Below are positions 24,082 to 33,101 of a stretch of 64,000 bases of DNA, one piece after another. A model generated the notes under the pieces. The model was not told the origin of the DNA, ran no database searches, and was given only the letters and a program-made list of their open reading frames with translations. The stretch is taken from positions 42,242-106,241 of the forward strand of contig JAIXRW010000042.1 of assembly GCA_027484985.1 (NCBI GenBank), written 5' to 3'. The DNA is from Rhodobacter sp. (lineage in GTDB: Bacteria > Pseudomonadota > Alphaproteobacteria > Rhodobacterales > Rhodobacteraceae). The translations under genes were made by a program, and so were the position numbers. How positions within the stretch are numbered: the first letter of the stretch is position 1; each line of letters starts with the position of its first letter.

Positions 24082-26477
24082 GGCGCCACCCCCTGCACCA
24101 GCCGCAAGCGCAGCGCATTGGTCAAAACGAACAGGCTCGAAAGCGCCATCGCCCCCGCCGCCAGCATGGGCGAAAGCTGCGGCCCGCCAAAGGGCACCAG
24201 CCCCCCCGCCGCCACGGGGATCAGCGCCGCATTATAGCCAAAGGCCCAGGTCAGGTTCTGCCGGATGTTCCCCATCACCGCGCGCGACATCCGTATGGCA
24301 TTGGCCACCCCCATCGGGTCGCCCGTCATCAGAACCACATCCCCCGCCTCGATCGCCACATCCGTGCCCGTGCCCATCGCCAGCCCCACATCGGCCGCCG
24401 CAAGGGCCGGCGCATCGTTCAACCCGTCGCCTACAAAGGCCACACCCGCACCCATGCCGCGCACCGCCTGCCCCTTGCCCTCGGGCAGCACGCCAGCTTT
24501 CACATCCGCAATCCCGATCCGCGCCGCAATCGCCCCCGCCGTCACCGCATTGTCGCCCGTCACCATGGCAACCCCCAAACCCAAACCCCGCAGCGCCGCC
24601 AGCGCCGCCGCCGTTGTGGGCTTCACAGGGTCGGCCACCGCGATCAACCCCGCCGCCCTGTCGCCATAGCCGACAAAGAGCAAACTCTTGCCTTCGGCCG
24701 CGAACCGCGCGCCCGCCGCTTTCAGCGCCTCGGGCACATCGCCAAACATCCGCGCCGATCCCACGCCAACCGCAACGCCCGCCACCACCGCCCGCGCGCC
24801 GTATCCGGGCACCGCCTCGAACCCCTCGGCCTGCGCCACGGCAATCCCCCGCGCCTGCGCCTCGGCCAGCACCGCCGCCGCAAGCGGATGCTCCGACCCC
24901 GCCTCGACCGCCGCCGCCACGGCCAGAACATCCCCCACCACATCCGTCACCACCGGATGCCCCTCGGTCAGCGTGCCGGTCTTGTCAAACGCCACCACCC
25001 GCACCGCCGCCAGCCGCTGCAAGGCCTCGCCCTTGCGGAACAGCACGCCCAGTTCCGCCGCCCGCCCCGTGCCGACCAGAATGGAAACCGGCGTTGCCAG
25101 CCCCATCGCGCAGGGACACGCGATGATCAGCACCGACACCCCCGCCACCAGCGCCTGCGCGACCCCGCCCCCCGCCAGCAGCCACGCCCCCACCGTCACA
25201 GCCGCAATCCCCATCACCACCGGCACGAACCACAGCGTCACGCGGTCCACCATGTCCTGCACCGGCAGCTTGGTGCCCTGCGCCTCCTCGACCAGCGCCA
25301 CGATCCGCGCAAGCACCGTGGCCGACCCCACCGCCCCCACCTCGACCACCAGCGCCCCGTTGCCGTTCACCGTGCCACCCGTCACCGCATCGCCCGCGCC
25401 CTTCGCCACCGGCACCGCCTCGCCCGTCAGCATCGCCTCATCCACGGCCGAGGCACCCGCGATCACACGCCCGTCCACCGGCACCCGCTCGCCGGGGCGC
25501 ACCTGCACCCGCATCCCCGGCAGCAACGCGGCGACCGGCACCTCTTCGCCCCCCTCAAGCCGCGCCAGTTTGGGCTGCAACTTGACCAGCCGCGCAATCG
25601 CCGCCCCCGCCCGCCCGCGCGCCCGCGCCTCCAGCGTGCGCCCCAGCAGGATCAGCACCACGATCACCGCCGCCGCCTCGAAATAGACCACCCGCGCCGG
25701 TTCGGGCAGCAGCGCGGGCGCAAAGGTGACAAGCGTGGAATAGGCCCAGGCCGCCCCCGCCCCCAGCGCGACAAGGCTGTTCATATCCGGCGCCCCGCGC
25801 AGCAGCGCCGGTATTCCCTTGGCAAAGAACCGCCGCCCCGGAACGCCCAGCACCACCGAAGCCAGCAGAAACTGCATCAGGTAAAACGGCCCCATCCCCA
25901 GCGCGCCCATCAGCCAATGGTGCAACGGCGGGTAAAGATGCCCCCCCATCTCGGCCACAAAGACCGGCAGCGTCAGCCCCCCCGCCAACAGCGCCTGCCG
26001 CGCCAGCCCCCGCATCTCGGCCGCCGGATCATGCGGGGCCGCCGCCTCTTGCACGCTGGCCGCATATCCGGCCCGCCCCACCGCCGCCGCCAGCGCCGCG
26101 CCATCCGCTGCCGCCCCCTCCCACAGCGTGACCGTCGCCCGCCGCAGCGCAAGGTTCGCCACCGCGTCCTTCACGCCGCCCTGCGCCTTCAGCACCCGCT
26201 CGACCCGCCCGGTGCAGGCGGCACAGGTCATCCCCTCGACCGCCAGCTGAACCACCACCTCCCGCGCCGGATAGCCCGCCGCAGCCAGCGCCGCCGCCAT
26301 CGCGCCGGGCGTGGCAGGGGCGGCAAAGCCCACATCCGCCGTCTCGGTGGACAGGTTCACCACCGCCCCCACCACCCCCGGCAGCGCCTTCAGCACCCGC
26401 TCGGTCCGCGCCACGCAACTGGCGCAACTCATCCCCTCCAGCCGGAAACGGGCGCTTTTGGTCATCTCGTCGGGCAT
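24078..26477 (-). CDS. copA: Cu(I)-exporting P1B-type ATPase
   Basis: This pump of about 799 residues exports Cu(I) across the inner membrane. Two N-terminal HMA domains carry MSCASC (16-21) and MTCAAC (83-88). The core has TGEA (about 351), the metal-translocating CPC (454-456), the phosphorylated DKTGT (498-502), the SEHPL of the nucleotide domain, and GDGLNDAP. The MALSS of the last membrane helix fits the Cu(I) P1B-1 group. The start at MPDEM has a GGAG box six bases upstream and follows the CueR-type promoter. Earlier in-frame starts fall within or before that promoter. Confidence 0.94.
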   Translation of the reverse strand: MPDEMTKSARFRLEGMSCASCVARTERVLKALPGVVGAVVNLSTETADVGFAAPATPGAMAAALAAAGYPAREVVVQLAVEGMTCAACTGRVERVLKAQGGVKDAVANLALRRATVTLWEGAAADGAALAAAVGRAGYAASVQEAAAPHDPAAEMRGLARQALLAGGLTLPVFVAEMGGHLYPPLHHWLMGALGMGPFYLMQFLLASVVLGVPGRRFFAKGIPALLRGAPDMNSLVALGAGAAWAYSTLVTFAPALLPEPARVVYFEAAAVIVVLILLGRTLEARARGRAGAAIARLVKLQPKLARLEGGEEVPVAALLPGMRVQVRPGERVPVDGRVIAGASAVDEAMLTGEAVPVAKGAGDAVTGGTVNGNGALVVEVGAVGSATVLARIVALVEEAQGTKLPVQDMVDRVTLWFVPVVMGIAAVTVGAWLLAGGGVAQALVAGVSVLIIACPCAMGLATPVSILVGTGRAAELGVLFRKGEALQRLAAVRVVAFDKTGTLTEGHPVVTDVVGDVLAVAAAVEAGSEHPLAAAVLAEAQARGIAVAQAEGFEAVPGYGARAVVAGVAVGVGSARMFGDVPEALKAAGARFAAEGKSLLFVGYGDRAAGLIAVADPVKPTTAAALAALRGLGLGVAMVTGDNAVTAGAIAARIGIADVKAGVLPEGKGQAVRGMGAGVAFVGDGLNDAPALAAADVGLAMGTGTDVAIEAGDVVLMTGDPMGVANAIRMSRAVMGNIRQNLTWAFGYNAALIPVAAGGLVPFGGPQLSPMLAAGAMALSSLFVLTNALRLRLVQGVAP

Positions 26478-26496
26478 GGGGGTCTCCTTCATCCCC

Positions 26497-26527
26497 CATA
26501 TGGTCCTTCCAGTCACCGGAAGGTCAA
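26497..26527 (-). promoter_or_regulatory. CueR-type operator and promoter of copA-cueR
   Basis: A 19-bp inverted repeat CCTTCCAGT-C-ACCGGAAGG (26505-26523, one mismatch) lies in the spacer of a minus-strand promoter. TTGACC at 26527-26522 is the -35 box and CATATG at 26502-26497 is a weak -10 box, with a 19-bp spacer. Long spacers with a central palindrome are the hallmark of MerR-family promoters, and this arm sequence is typical of CueR/HmrR. Confidence 0.82.
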
Positions 26528-26632
26528 CCCCGCCCCGCCCCATTCGCCCTGCGATTGACTTTTCCCCGCACTGCCGCAAGCTTGCGCTGTTTCATCGCGC
26601 CCCGCAGGGGCAACGTTTTGTAAGGGGTCGCC

Positions 26633-27514
26633 ATGGCAATCATCACATTTTACGACAATCTCGGCTTCGGCGCCAAGGTTACCTCGGCCACCGGCACCCT
26701 GCTTCCCCCCTCGCTCATCCAGTCCGATGGCGATCCGGCCGTCCGCACCGTGGGCTCTGCCTTTTCCATCTCGGGCAGCTTCAACGCGGGCAGCATCGCC
26801 TATACGATGTCGGGCGCACTGGTCGCCTCGAACCTGATCCGGATCGACAGCCTGACCTATACCGACGCCAAGGGTTTTGTAACCATCTCGGCCGGCAGCA
26901 TGAACCTGACCTATTTCCCCGGCCTCTCCACCGCAGCACAGGCCTTGCAGCGCCTGCTCTCGGGCGACGATTCGATCTTCGGCAACCGCTTTGCCGACCA
27001 GATCGAGGGCGGCACAGGCAATGACCGCCTTTATGGCAATGGCGGCACCGACATCCTTTGGGGCGAAGCGGGCAATGACCGGCTGATCGGCGGCGATGGC
27101 GGCGACACGCTTTACGGCGGCACCAATGCCGACACGCTGCAAGGCGGCTCGGGCGCCGACCTTTTGGCAGGCGGCCGCGGCCGCGACACCTTCCGCTTCA
27201 CCGACAAGACCGAACCGGGCCTTGGCTCCACCACCGACATCATCACCGATTTCACCCCCGGCGATGACCGCATCGACCTGTCGCTGATCGACGCCTTCGA
27301 TGGCAGCCGCCCGAATGACACCTTCCTGTTCCGCGCAACCGCCGCCTTTTCTTCCGCCACCGCGGGCGAGGTGCGCTTCCAGCAATTCGACCGCCCCGGC
27401 ACCGCGTCGGATGCCACCGTCATCCTCATCGACACCGATGGCGACAGCGCGGCCGAGGCTTCGATCCGCCTGAACGGCCTTTACGACCTGCGCGCCAGCG
27501 ATTTCCTGCTCTGA
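26633..27514 (+). CDS. RTX calcium-binding repeat protein, probably type I secreted
   Basis: This 293-residue acidic protein has an N-terminal region of about 115 residues that I do not recognise, rich in Ser, Thr and Gly with beta character. It is followed by five or six glycine-rich RTX nonapeptides (GGTGNDRLYG, GGDGGDTLYG, GGSGADLLAG type, about residues 122-180) and a serralysin-like C-terminal module ending RASDFLL. No Sec signal is present. RTX repeats with such a C terminus usually mean export by a type I ABC transporter, followed by calcium-driven folding outside. AAGGGG precedes the ATG. No transporter gene is nearby. No catalytic motif is visible. Confidence 0.82.
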   Translation: MAIITFYDNLGFGAKVTSATGTLLPPSLIQSDGDPAVRTVGSAFSISGSFNAGSIAYTMSGALVASNLIRIDSLTYTDAKGFVTISAGSMNLTYFPGLSTAAQALQRLLSGDDSIFGNRFADQIEGGTGNDRLYGNGGTDILWGEAGNDRLIGGDGGDTLYGGTNADTLQGGSGADLLAGGRGRDTFRFTDKTEPGLGSTTDIITDFTPGDDRIDLSLIDAFDGSRPNDTFLFRATAAFSSATAGEVRFQQFDRPGTASDATVILIDTDGDSAAEASIRLNGLYDLRASDFLL

Positions 27515-27568
27515 CCCCTTGACCTTCCCCCTGCCGGAACCCCCATCTCGACGGCAAAGGAGAGTGCC

Positions 27569-27772
27569 ATGACCAGACTATCCGTCCCCGACATGACCTG
27601 CGGCCATTGCAAGGCCTCGGTCGAAACCACCCTTGCTGCGCTGCCGGATACCGGCACCGTGACCGTCGATCTTGCCGCCCGCACCGTCACCGCAACCGGC
27701 CCCGCCGCCGCCGCAACTCTTGTGCGCGCGCTCGATGCGATCGGCTTTCCCGCCGCGGTCCTGCCCGCCTAG
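27569..27772 (+). CDS. copZ: Copper chaperone, HMA domain (CopZ-like)
   Basis: This 67-residue protein is a single heavy-metal-associated domain with the Cu(I)-binding MTCGHC at residues 9-14. It would shuttle copper to CopA. An excellent AAGGAG site precedes the ATG. It begins 54 bases after the RTX gene and may be co-transcribed with it, not with copA, which is on the other strand. It is short but has the normal length for the family. Confidence 0.88.
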   Translation: MTRLSVPDMTCGHCKASVETTLAALPDTGTVTVDLAARTVTATGPAAAATLVRALDAIGFPAAVLPA

Positions 27773-27921
27773 GGCGCACCCCATCCGAATGTCGCTGTTG
27801 CAAAGGTCGCACAACTTTCATAAAGCGTCGTGAATTCGTCATGCTTGGGCCTTGCCTTGGCCACCGCGCCCGCGCACCCTGTGCCGACGAACCCGACAAA
27901 CGGCAGAAAGAGCAGTCCGTC

Positions 27922-28056
27922 ATGGCCACGAAATCCCCCGCCCAGCAGGGCGGTTCGCAATCCCAGGGCACCCAGCAGCAGCAGGGCAGCCCCTCCTCCC
28001 CGCAGCAACAGCAGCAGGGCCAAAAGCCGATCATCCGCGACTGGGCGTCGATCTGA
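27922..28056 (+). CDS. Small glutamine-rich hypothetical protein
   Basis: This 44-residue frame encodes a low-complexity peptide of Gln, Ser, Gly and Pro with several runs of three to five glutamines and the more ordered ending KPIIRDWASI. Such a conserved-looking tail after a disordered stretch suggests a real small protein. The ribosome binding site is weak, and a possible promoter (TTGCAA, 17 bases, TAAAGC) lies about 100 bases upstream. I do not recognise the family. It could also be a non-coding stretch with biased composition. Confidence 0.45.
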   Translation: MATKSPAQQGGSQSQGTQQQQGSPSSPQQQQQGQKPIIRDWASI

Positions 28057-28123
28057 CAGCACGGCGCTTGCGCGATCACGGGGCCAGCCGCTAGGCTGGC
28101 CCCGTTGCATTTCAGGCGGCGCC

Positions 28124-28462
28124 ATGCCCACACCGGTCTCGTCCATCCCCAATCTCGGCCCCGCGTCAGAAGCCGCCTTCGCCCGCGCGGGCATCCACTC
28201 GGCCGAAGACCTCCGCGCCCTCGGCCCGGACGAGGCTTACCGCCGCCTTCTGGCCGCAGGCACCCAGCCCCATTTCATCGGCTACTATGTGCTGGTCATG
28301 GGCCTGCAAGGCCGCCCGTGGAACGATTGCCAGGGCGAGGAAAAGAAGCAACTCCGCGCCCGCTTCGACGCGATCAAGGCCGCCCAGCCCGCAAAACAAA
28401 AGGGCCGCTCCGAACTGGAAGCGGCCCTCGATTTCTTCGGCGTCATCGAACGGCGCCGCTAG
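28124..28462 (+). CDS. TfoX C-terminal domain protein
   Basis: This 112-residue protein is a stand-alone TfoX_C (helix-hairpin-helix-like) domain. It starts VSSIPNLGPASEAAFARAGI, where the NLGP hairpin and the following DLRALGPDEAYRRLL are typical of the family. In gammaproteobacteria the domain belongs to the competence regulator TfoX/Sxy, but in alphaproteobacteria stand-alone copies have no defined role. The gene ends directly in a hairpin pair shared with the convergent ndk gene. Confidence 0.75.
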   Translation: MPTPVSSIPNLGPASEAAFARAGIHSAEDLRALGPDEAYRRLLAAGTQPHFIGYYVLVMGLQGRPWNDCQGEEKKQLRARFDAIKAAQPAKQKGRSELEAALDFFGVIERRR

Positions 28463-28510
28463 CAAATTCCTTCAAAAGGAATTTGCGAAGGGTTTTCAGA
28501 AAACCCTTCG
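28462..28510. repeat. Tandem short-loop hairpin pair between convergent genes
   Basis: Hairpin one has an 11-bp stem GCAAATTCCTT/AAGGAATTTGC with loop CAA (28462-28486). Hairpin two has an 11-bp stem CGAAGGGTTTT/AAAACCCTTCG with loop CAG (28486-28510) and shares a base with the first. Both are perfect. Their place between two convergent stops suggests bidirectional termination or an mRNA 3'-end block, though T-tracts are only part of the stems. Confidence 0.8.
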
Positions 28511-28517
28511 CCCTTCC

Positions 28518-28940
28518 TCAGCCCACCAGCTCAAGGCCCGAGAAGAAGAACGAGATCTCGCGCGCCGCCGATTCCGCGCTATCCGACCCGTGCACCGAAT
28601 TTTCGCCCTTCGACAGCGCGAATTCCTTGCGGATCGTGCCAGCGGCAGCGGCGGCCGGATCGGTCGCGCCCATCACTTCGCGGTTCTTGGCAATGGCGCT
28701 TTCGCCTTCCAGCACCTGCACCACCACCGGCTCCGATGCCATGAACGCGCACAGCTCGCCATAGAACCCGCGCTCCTTGTGCTCGGCATAGAAAGCACCG
28801 GCCTGCGCGGCCGACAGATGGATGCGCTTCGAGGCGACGACACGCAGCCCCGCCTCTTCGAATTTGGCAACGATCTTGCCGGTCAGGTTGCGCTTGGTCG
28901 CGTCGGGCTTGATGATCGACAGCGTGCGTTCGATGGCCAT
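28518..28940 (-). CDS. ndk: Nucleoside diphosphate kinase
   Basis: This 140-residue enzyme balances nucleoside triphosphates by transferring the gamma phosphate through a phosphohistidine. [14 protein letters not shown] is the canonical start, and the active-site histidine is in ENSVHGSDS near residue 117. Length is normal. Upstream in-frame codons are not conserved-looking and were excluded. Confidence 0.97.
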   Translation of the reverse strand: MAIERTLSIIKPDATKRNLTGKIVAKFEEAGLRVVASKRIHLSAAQAGAFYAEHKERGFYGELCAFMASEPVVVQVLEGESAIAKNREVMGATDPAAAAAGTIRKEFALSKGENSVHGSDSAESAAREISFFFSGLELVG

Positions 28941-29034
28941 TTTGAATGTCTCCATGACAATGGGCGCAGCCGGTCGCTGCACCGCCTAATGTTGCGCGCG
29001 CCTCGTAACACGCATGTGCCGGATTGAAAAGCGC

Positions 29035-29058
29035 CGCCGCCGAAAAGCCGGCGGCCCG
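29035..29058 (-). terminator. Possible terminator after the Cys-rich lipoprotein gene
   Basis: On the minus strand, directly after the lipoprotein stop, a 7-bp GC stem GCCGCCG/CGGCGGC closes a GCTTTT loop and is followed by GGCGCTTTT. The T-run is short, so confidence is limited. Confidence 0.4.
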
Positions 29059-29060
29059 CC

Positions 29061-29801
29061 CTAGCGGATCACCGCCCCCGCTTGCGTGCACAGGAAAGAC
29101 TGGGTCGAGATCAAGTCACACGACCCGCCCGAACACTGGCAGGCCAGCAACTCGCCCTGATTGGAACAGATATACTGCCCGCCTTGCGCCGCCGCCCCGC
29201 CATAGGGGTTGGCGCACATTCCGCTCGCCACCGGCTCGGGCGCGGCCGCCCGCTGCCGCGCCTCGGCACGGCGGGCATTGGCCGACCGCTGGGCGCTTTC
29301 CACCGCGCTCATCAGGTCAATGTTGTCCATGGTTACCTTTGAGGCGGCATTAAACTTTTGCCCCAAGGCATCCGTCGCAGCATCAATCTCGGGATAGGTT
29401 CGGTAAACCGCCTGTTGCCAGTCAACACATACTTGGTTGGTGCGCTTCAGCGTTGCCTTGATCGCCGCCACCTCGCTGTCGGTGTAACCGTTATCGTAAT
29501 CGGGCGTAATGTCAGGCGTCCGGCAGTCCGCAGGAAAGGGAATCGCCAGCGCCCGGTTCCGCGCCAGTTGCGCTGATGTCGGCTGCTCGTCAACATTCCC
29601 CTGATCCTCGATCAGGCACGACCCGCCCTTGTTGTTCTTGACCTCGCAATTGACATATTGCGTCTCCCGATGCGGCTGGGTCACCACCGGCGGCTTGCCC
29701 ATCGCCTCGACACTGTCGAGCGCGTCTTGCGTCTCTTGCGGCACCGGCAGACAGCCGGTCAATGCCACCATCACCATGGCAGCGGTCAGAAAGCGGAACA
29801 T
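29061..29801 (-). CDS. Cysteine-rich hypothetical lipoprotein
   Basis: This 246-residue protein starts MFRFLTAAMVMVALTGC, a lipoprotein signal peptide with lipidation at Cys17. The mature part has no domain I recognise. It has about ten further cysteines, four of them in a C-terminal cluster (ICSNQGELLACQCSGGSC), which should form disulfides in the periplasm. A central Ala/Arg-rich helix (SAQRSANARRAEARQRAA) may be a coiled coil. The preceding in-frame region was excluded because it lacks a ribosome site and the signal peptide begins at the chosen ATG. It is monocistronic and divergent from the ABC-F gene. Confidence 0.75.
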   Translation of the reverse strand: MFRFLTAAMVMVALTGCLPVPQETQDALDSVEAMGKPPVVTQPHRETQYVNCEVKNNKGGSCLIEDQGNVDEQPTSAQLARNRALAIPFPADCRTPDITPDYDNGYTDSEVAAIKATLKRTNQVCVDWQQAVYRTYPEIDAATDALGQKFNAASKVTMDNIDLMSAVESAQRSANARRAEARQRAAAPEPVASGMCANPYGGAAAQGGQYICSNQGELLACQCSGGSCDLISTQSFLCTQAGAVIR

Positions 29802-30021
29802 CGCACACCCCCTAAGAACGGTGCGCAACCCTAGCACGCAAATCCTCGCCCGTATCTGCAAAAATTGCCCCCTTTCACACCCGCGCCCCGGACACCCCCT
29901 CATCGCAGCCAATCGCTAAGATTTCGCTAAGCCAGCGTTTGCCGCGTCTGCATCACCTGTGCATAGCGCAGGCATCCATAGACCGGTTGACGAAGCCCCC
30001 CGCATCGGGCAAGCCCTGCCC

Positions 30022-31869
30022 ATGCTGAAAATCGAAGACATCACCTATTCCGTCGAAGGCCGCCCCCTGTTCGAGGGGGCCTCGGCCACCATTCCCACCG
30101 GCCACAAGGTGGGCCTCGTCGGGCGCAACGGTGCCGGAAAAACCACGCTTTTCAAACTGATACGCGGCGAACTTGCGCTCGAGGGCGGCGATATCTCGCT
30201 CCCCTCCCGCGCCCGCATCGGCGGCGTCGCGCAAGAGGTGCCCTCGTCCTCGACCTCGCTGCTCGACACCGTTCTTGCCGCCGATACCGAACGCGCCGCC
30301 CTGCTGGCCGAGGCCGAAACCGCCACCGACCCCCACCGCATCGCCGAGGTGCAATCCCGCCTCACCGACATCGACGCATGGTCCGCAACCGGCCGCGCCT
30401 CCAGTATTCTCAAGGGCTTAGGCTTCGACGCCGAAGCCCAGCTTCGCCCCTGTTCCGATTTTTCCGGCGGCTGGCGCATGCGCGTTGCCCTTGCCGGCGT
30501 GCTGTTTTCCCAGCCCGACCTGCTACTGTTGGACGAACCGACCAACTATCTCGATCTCGAAGGCGCGCTCTGGCTCGAATCCTACCTCGTCAAATATCCC
30601 CACACGGTGCTGATCATCAGCCACGACCGCGGCCTTCTGAACCGCGCCGTGCAGGGCATCCTGCATCTCGACCAGAAGAAATTGACTTACTGGACAGGCC
30701 CTTACGACCAATTCGCACGACAGGTCGCCGAACGCCGCGCCGTGTTGCAGGCCGAAGCGAAAAAGCAGGACGCCCGGCGCGCGCATCTGCAAGCCTTTGT
30801 TGACCGTTTCAAGGCAAAAGCATCCAAAGCCGTCCAGGCGCAATCGCGCGTGAAGATGCTTGAAAAAATGACGCCCATCACCGCGCCCGAAGATGCAAAA
30901 CGCGTGGTCTTCACCTTCCCCGAACCCGAGGAGCTGTCGCCCCCCATCATCAATATCGAAGGCGCCTCGGTGGGGTATGGCGGCCCGCCGGTGCTGAAAA
31001 AACTCTCGCTGCGGATCGATCAGGATGACCGCATCGCCCTTCTGGGTCGAAACGGCGAAGGAAAATCCACGCTTTCCAAGCTGTTGGCAGGCAAACTTAA
31101 ACCGCTTGAGGGGAAATTCGTCTCCTCGTCAAAGTTAAGGATCGGTTACTTCGCCCAGCATCAGGTCGATGAACTCTATATCGACGAAACCCCGCTCCAG
31201 CACCTGCAACGCCTGCGCCCCGCCGAAGGCCAGCCCAAACTGCGCGCCCGTCTGGCAGGCTTTGGCCTTGGCGCCGATCAGGCCGAAACCGTGGTCGGTC
31301 GCCTGTCGGGCGGCCAAAAGGCCCGCCTGTCGCTGCTGCTGGCTACCATCGACGCCCCGCACCTGCTGATCCTCGACGAACCGACCAACCACCTTGATAT
31401 GGAAAGCCGCGAAGCGCTGGTGGAAGCCCTGACCGAATATTCCGGCGCGGTCGTCCTTGTCAGCCACGACATGCACCTGCTGTCGCTCGTGGCCGACCGT
31501 CTGTGGCTGGTCAAGGGCGGGGCCGTCACGCCCTACAACGAAGACCTGGAAGCCTATCGCCGCATGTTGCTCGCGGGCGACGAAGATGTGAAGATCGCCG
31601 CAAAAACCGTTGAAAAACCAAAGAAAATCAGCCGCGATGAAATGCTTTCCCTCAAGGCCGAGGTCCGCAAATGCGAGGACCGCCTGACCAAGCTGAACGA
31701 GATGCGCGACAAACTGGCCACAAAACTGGCCGACCCCGACCTCTACGAAGACGCCCGCAAGGGCGAACTGGAAACCTGGAACCGCAAATATGCCGAGGTG
31801 ATGGACGCGCTTGACCGGGCCGAGGCGCTCTGGCTCACTGCCTCGGAAAAGCTGGAAGGCGCCGCATGA
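30022..31869 (+). CDS. ABC-F family ATPase
   Basis: This protein of about 615 residues has two ABC ATPase domains and no membrane segment. Domain one has GRNGAGKTT, FSGGWRMR and LLLDEPTNYLDLEG; domain two has GRNGEGKST, LSGGQKAR and LILDEPTNHLDMES. Between them is the interdomain linker, and a coiled-coil C-terminal extension follows (RDEMLSLKAEVRK...). The pattern fits the Uup/YheS group of ABC-F translation factors that act on stalled ribosomes. The start was set at MLKIEDI because the fold begins there. It overlaps marC by four bases. Confidence 0.92.
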   Translation: MLKIEDITYSVEGRPLFEGASATIPTGHKVGLVGRNGAGKTTLFKLIRGELALEGGDISLPSRARIGGVAQEVPSSSTSLLDTVLAADTERAALLAEAETATDPHRIAEVQSRLTDIDAWSATGRASSILKGLGFDAEAQLRPCSDFSGGWRMRVALAGVLFSQPDLLLLDEPTNYLDLEGALWLESYLVKYPHTVLIISHDRGLLNRAVQGILHLDQKKLTYWTGPYDQFARQVAERRAVLQAEAKKQDARRAHLQAFVDRFKAKASKAVQAQSRVKMLEKMTPITAPEDAKRVVFTFPEPEELSPPIINIEGASVGYGGPPVLKKLSLRIDQDDRIALLGRNGEGKSTLSKLLAGKLKPLEGKFVSSSKLRIGYFAQHQVDELYIDETPLQHLQRLRPAEGQPKLRARLAGFGLGADQAETVVGRLSGGQKARLSLLLATIDAPHLLILDEPTNHLDMESREALVEALTEYSGAVVLVSHDMHLLSLVADRLWLVKGGAVTPYNEDLEAYRRMLLAGDEDVKIAAKTVEKPKKISRDEMLSLKAEVRKCEDRLTKLNEMRDKLATKLADPDLYEDARKGELETWNRKYAEVMDALDRAEALWLTASEKLEGAA

Positions 31870-32480
31870 TCGAATCCGCCTTCCTGATCACGGCCTTTGC
31901 CACGCTTTTTGTGGTGATCGACCCGCCGGGTCTGGTGCCGCTGTTCATCGCCCTGACCCAAGGCATGGATGCCGACCACCGTCGCCGCCTTGCGCTGCGG
32001 GCCTGCGTGATTGCCGCCATCCTGCTGACGCTGTTTGGCCTGCTGGGCGAGCAACTTCTTGGTTTCATTGGCATTTCCATGCCCGCCTTCCGCATCGCGG
32101 GCGGTATCCTTTTGTTCCTTACCGCGCTTGATATGCTGTTCGAACGCCGCACCCAGCGGCGCGAGGGGCAGAAATCCGACCCCGATCACGACCCTTCGGT
32201 CTTTCCCCTCGCCACCCCGCTGATCGCGGGGCCCGGCGCCATTGCCACCATGATCCTTCTGGTCGGCAAGACCGACAACTGGATCGGAACTGCCGCCGTT
32301 CTGGGCCTGATGCTGGGCATGATGGTGGCGACTTTCCTGTTCCTTCTGGCCGCCTCGCGCCTTGAACACCTGCTCGGCCGCACCGGCACCATCGTCATCA
32401 CCCGCCTTCTGGGCATGCTTCTTGCCGCCCTTTCGGTCCAGTTCGTCATCGATGGGGTCAAGGGAACCGGTCTGATCTGA
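31866..32480 (+). CDS. MarC-family integral membrane protein
   Basis: This 204-residue protein has six hydrophobic segments and the MarC-family features FVVIDPPGLVPLF near residue 20 and FPLATPLIAGPGAIATMILL near residue 120. The family was once proposed to affect multiple antibiotic resistance, but its function is unknown. Its ATG overlaps the ABC-F stop (ATGA), so the two are translationally coupled. Confidence 0.9.
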   Translation: MIESAFLITAFATLFVVIDPPGLVPLFIALTQGMDADHRRRLALRACVIAAILLTLFGLLGEQLLGFIGISMPAFRIAGGILLFLTALDMLFERRTQRREGQKSDPDHDPSVFPLATPLIAGPGAIATMILLVGKTDNWIGTAAVLGLMLGMMVATFLFLLAASRLEHLLGRTGTIVITRLLGMLLAALSVQFVIDGVKGTGLI

Positions 32481-32512
32481 CCGGTCTTTTTTCCGCGCGT
32501 TCCGCTTCCCAT

Positions 32513-33100
32513 ATGGATGCCATGGAGTCAGATCAGTTCGCACGGCTCGCCTATCTTTTGCTGCTTTTGGCGGCCATTGTCGGCTGGGTGCTGGTCGAAT
32601 ACCGCCGCCGCATGGGCGAGGCGCTGCGCGTGGCCGTGGCTTGGGGGCTGATTTTCTGTGGTGTGGCAGCGGGTTACGGGCTTTGGTCCGATCTTGGCAG
32701 CGCCCGCCTGCCCCCGCCCCAACTGGTCAGCCAAGAAGGGCGCATCACCGTTCCGCGCGCCGCAGACGGGCATTTCTATCTGACGCTTCAGATCAACGGC
32801 CAGCCGATCCGCTTTCTGGCCGATACCGGCGCGTCGAACATGGTCTTGACCCGCGACGATGCCGAAAGCCTTGGCATCGATCCTGACGGGCTGGTCTATC
32901 TGGGCGAGGCGGCAACCGCCAACGGCACCGTCCGCACCGCCCGCGTGACCCTGCCGCTGGTCGAACTTGGCCCCTATGCCGACCGCGATTTCCCCGCTTG
33001 GGTGAACCGGGGCGAGATGCCGGGGTCGCTGTTGGGAATGGATTACCTGCGTCTGTTCCGGGTCGAACTGGCGGGCGATGAAATGGTCTTGCGGCGGTAA
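32513..33100 (+). CDS. Membrane-anchored retropepsin-like aspartyl protease
   Basis: This 195-residue protein has two N-terminal membrane helices (about 12-28 and 38-58) followed by a single retropepsin-like domain with the catalytic DTGAS at 104-108. The second motif region GSLLGMDYLRLF lies near the C terminus. It matches the TIGR02281 clan AA family of proteobacteria. The domain would face the periplasm and act as a dimer; substrates are unknown. No good ribosome site precedes either ATG (the second is three codons later). It follows marC by 32 bases and meets the holC stop one base away. Confidence 0.85.
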   Translation: MDAMESDQFARLAYLLLLLAAIVGWVLVEYRRRMGEALRVAVAWGLIFCGVAAGYGLWSDLGSARLPPPQLVSQEGRITVPRAADGHFYLTLQINGQPIRFLADTGASNMVLTRDDAESLGIDPDGLVYLGEAATANGTVRTARVTLPLVELGPYADRDFPAWVNRGEMPGSLLGMDYLRLFRVELAGDEMVLRR

Positions 33101-33101
33101 C

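Noticed and set aside
26465..26579. Earlier or later copA start codons
   Set aside because: Earlier starts lie at or before the promoter boxes, and the later one lacks a ribosome site. The start at 26477 has GGAG at the right distance.
28462..28510. Classical rho-independent terminators for the hairpin pair
   Set aside because: Stems are strong, but the T residues lie within the stems and not after them, so I list them as structured repeats with possible terminator function only.
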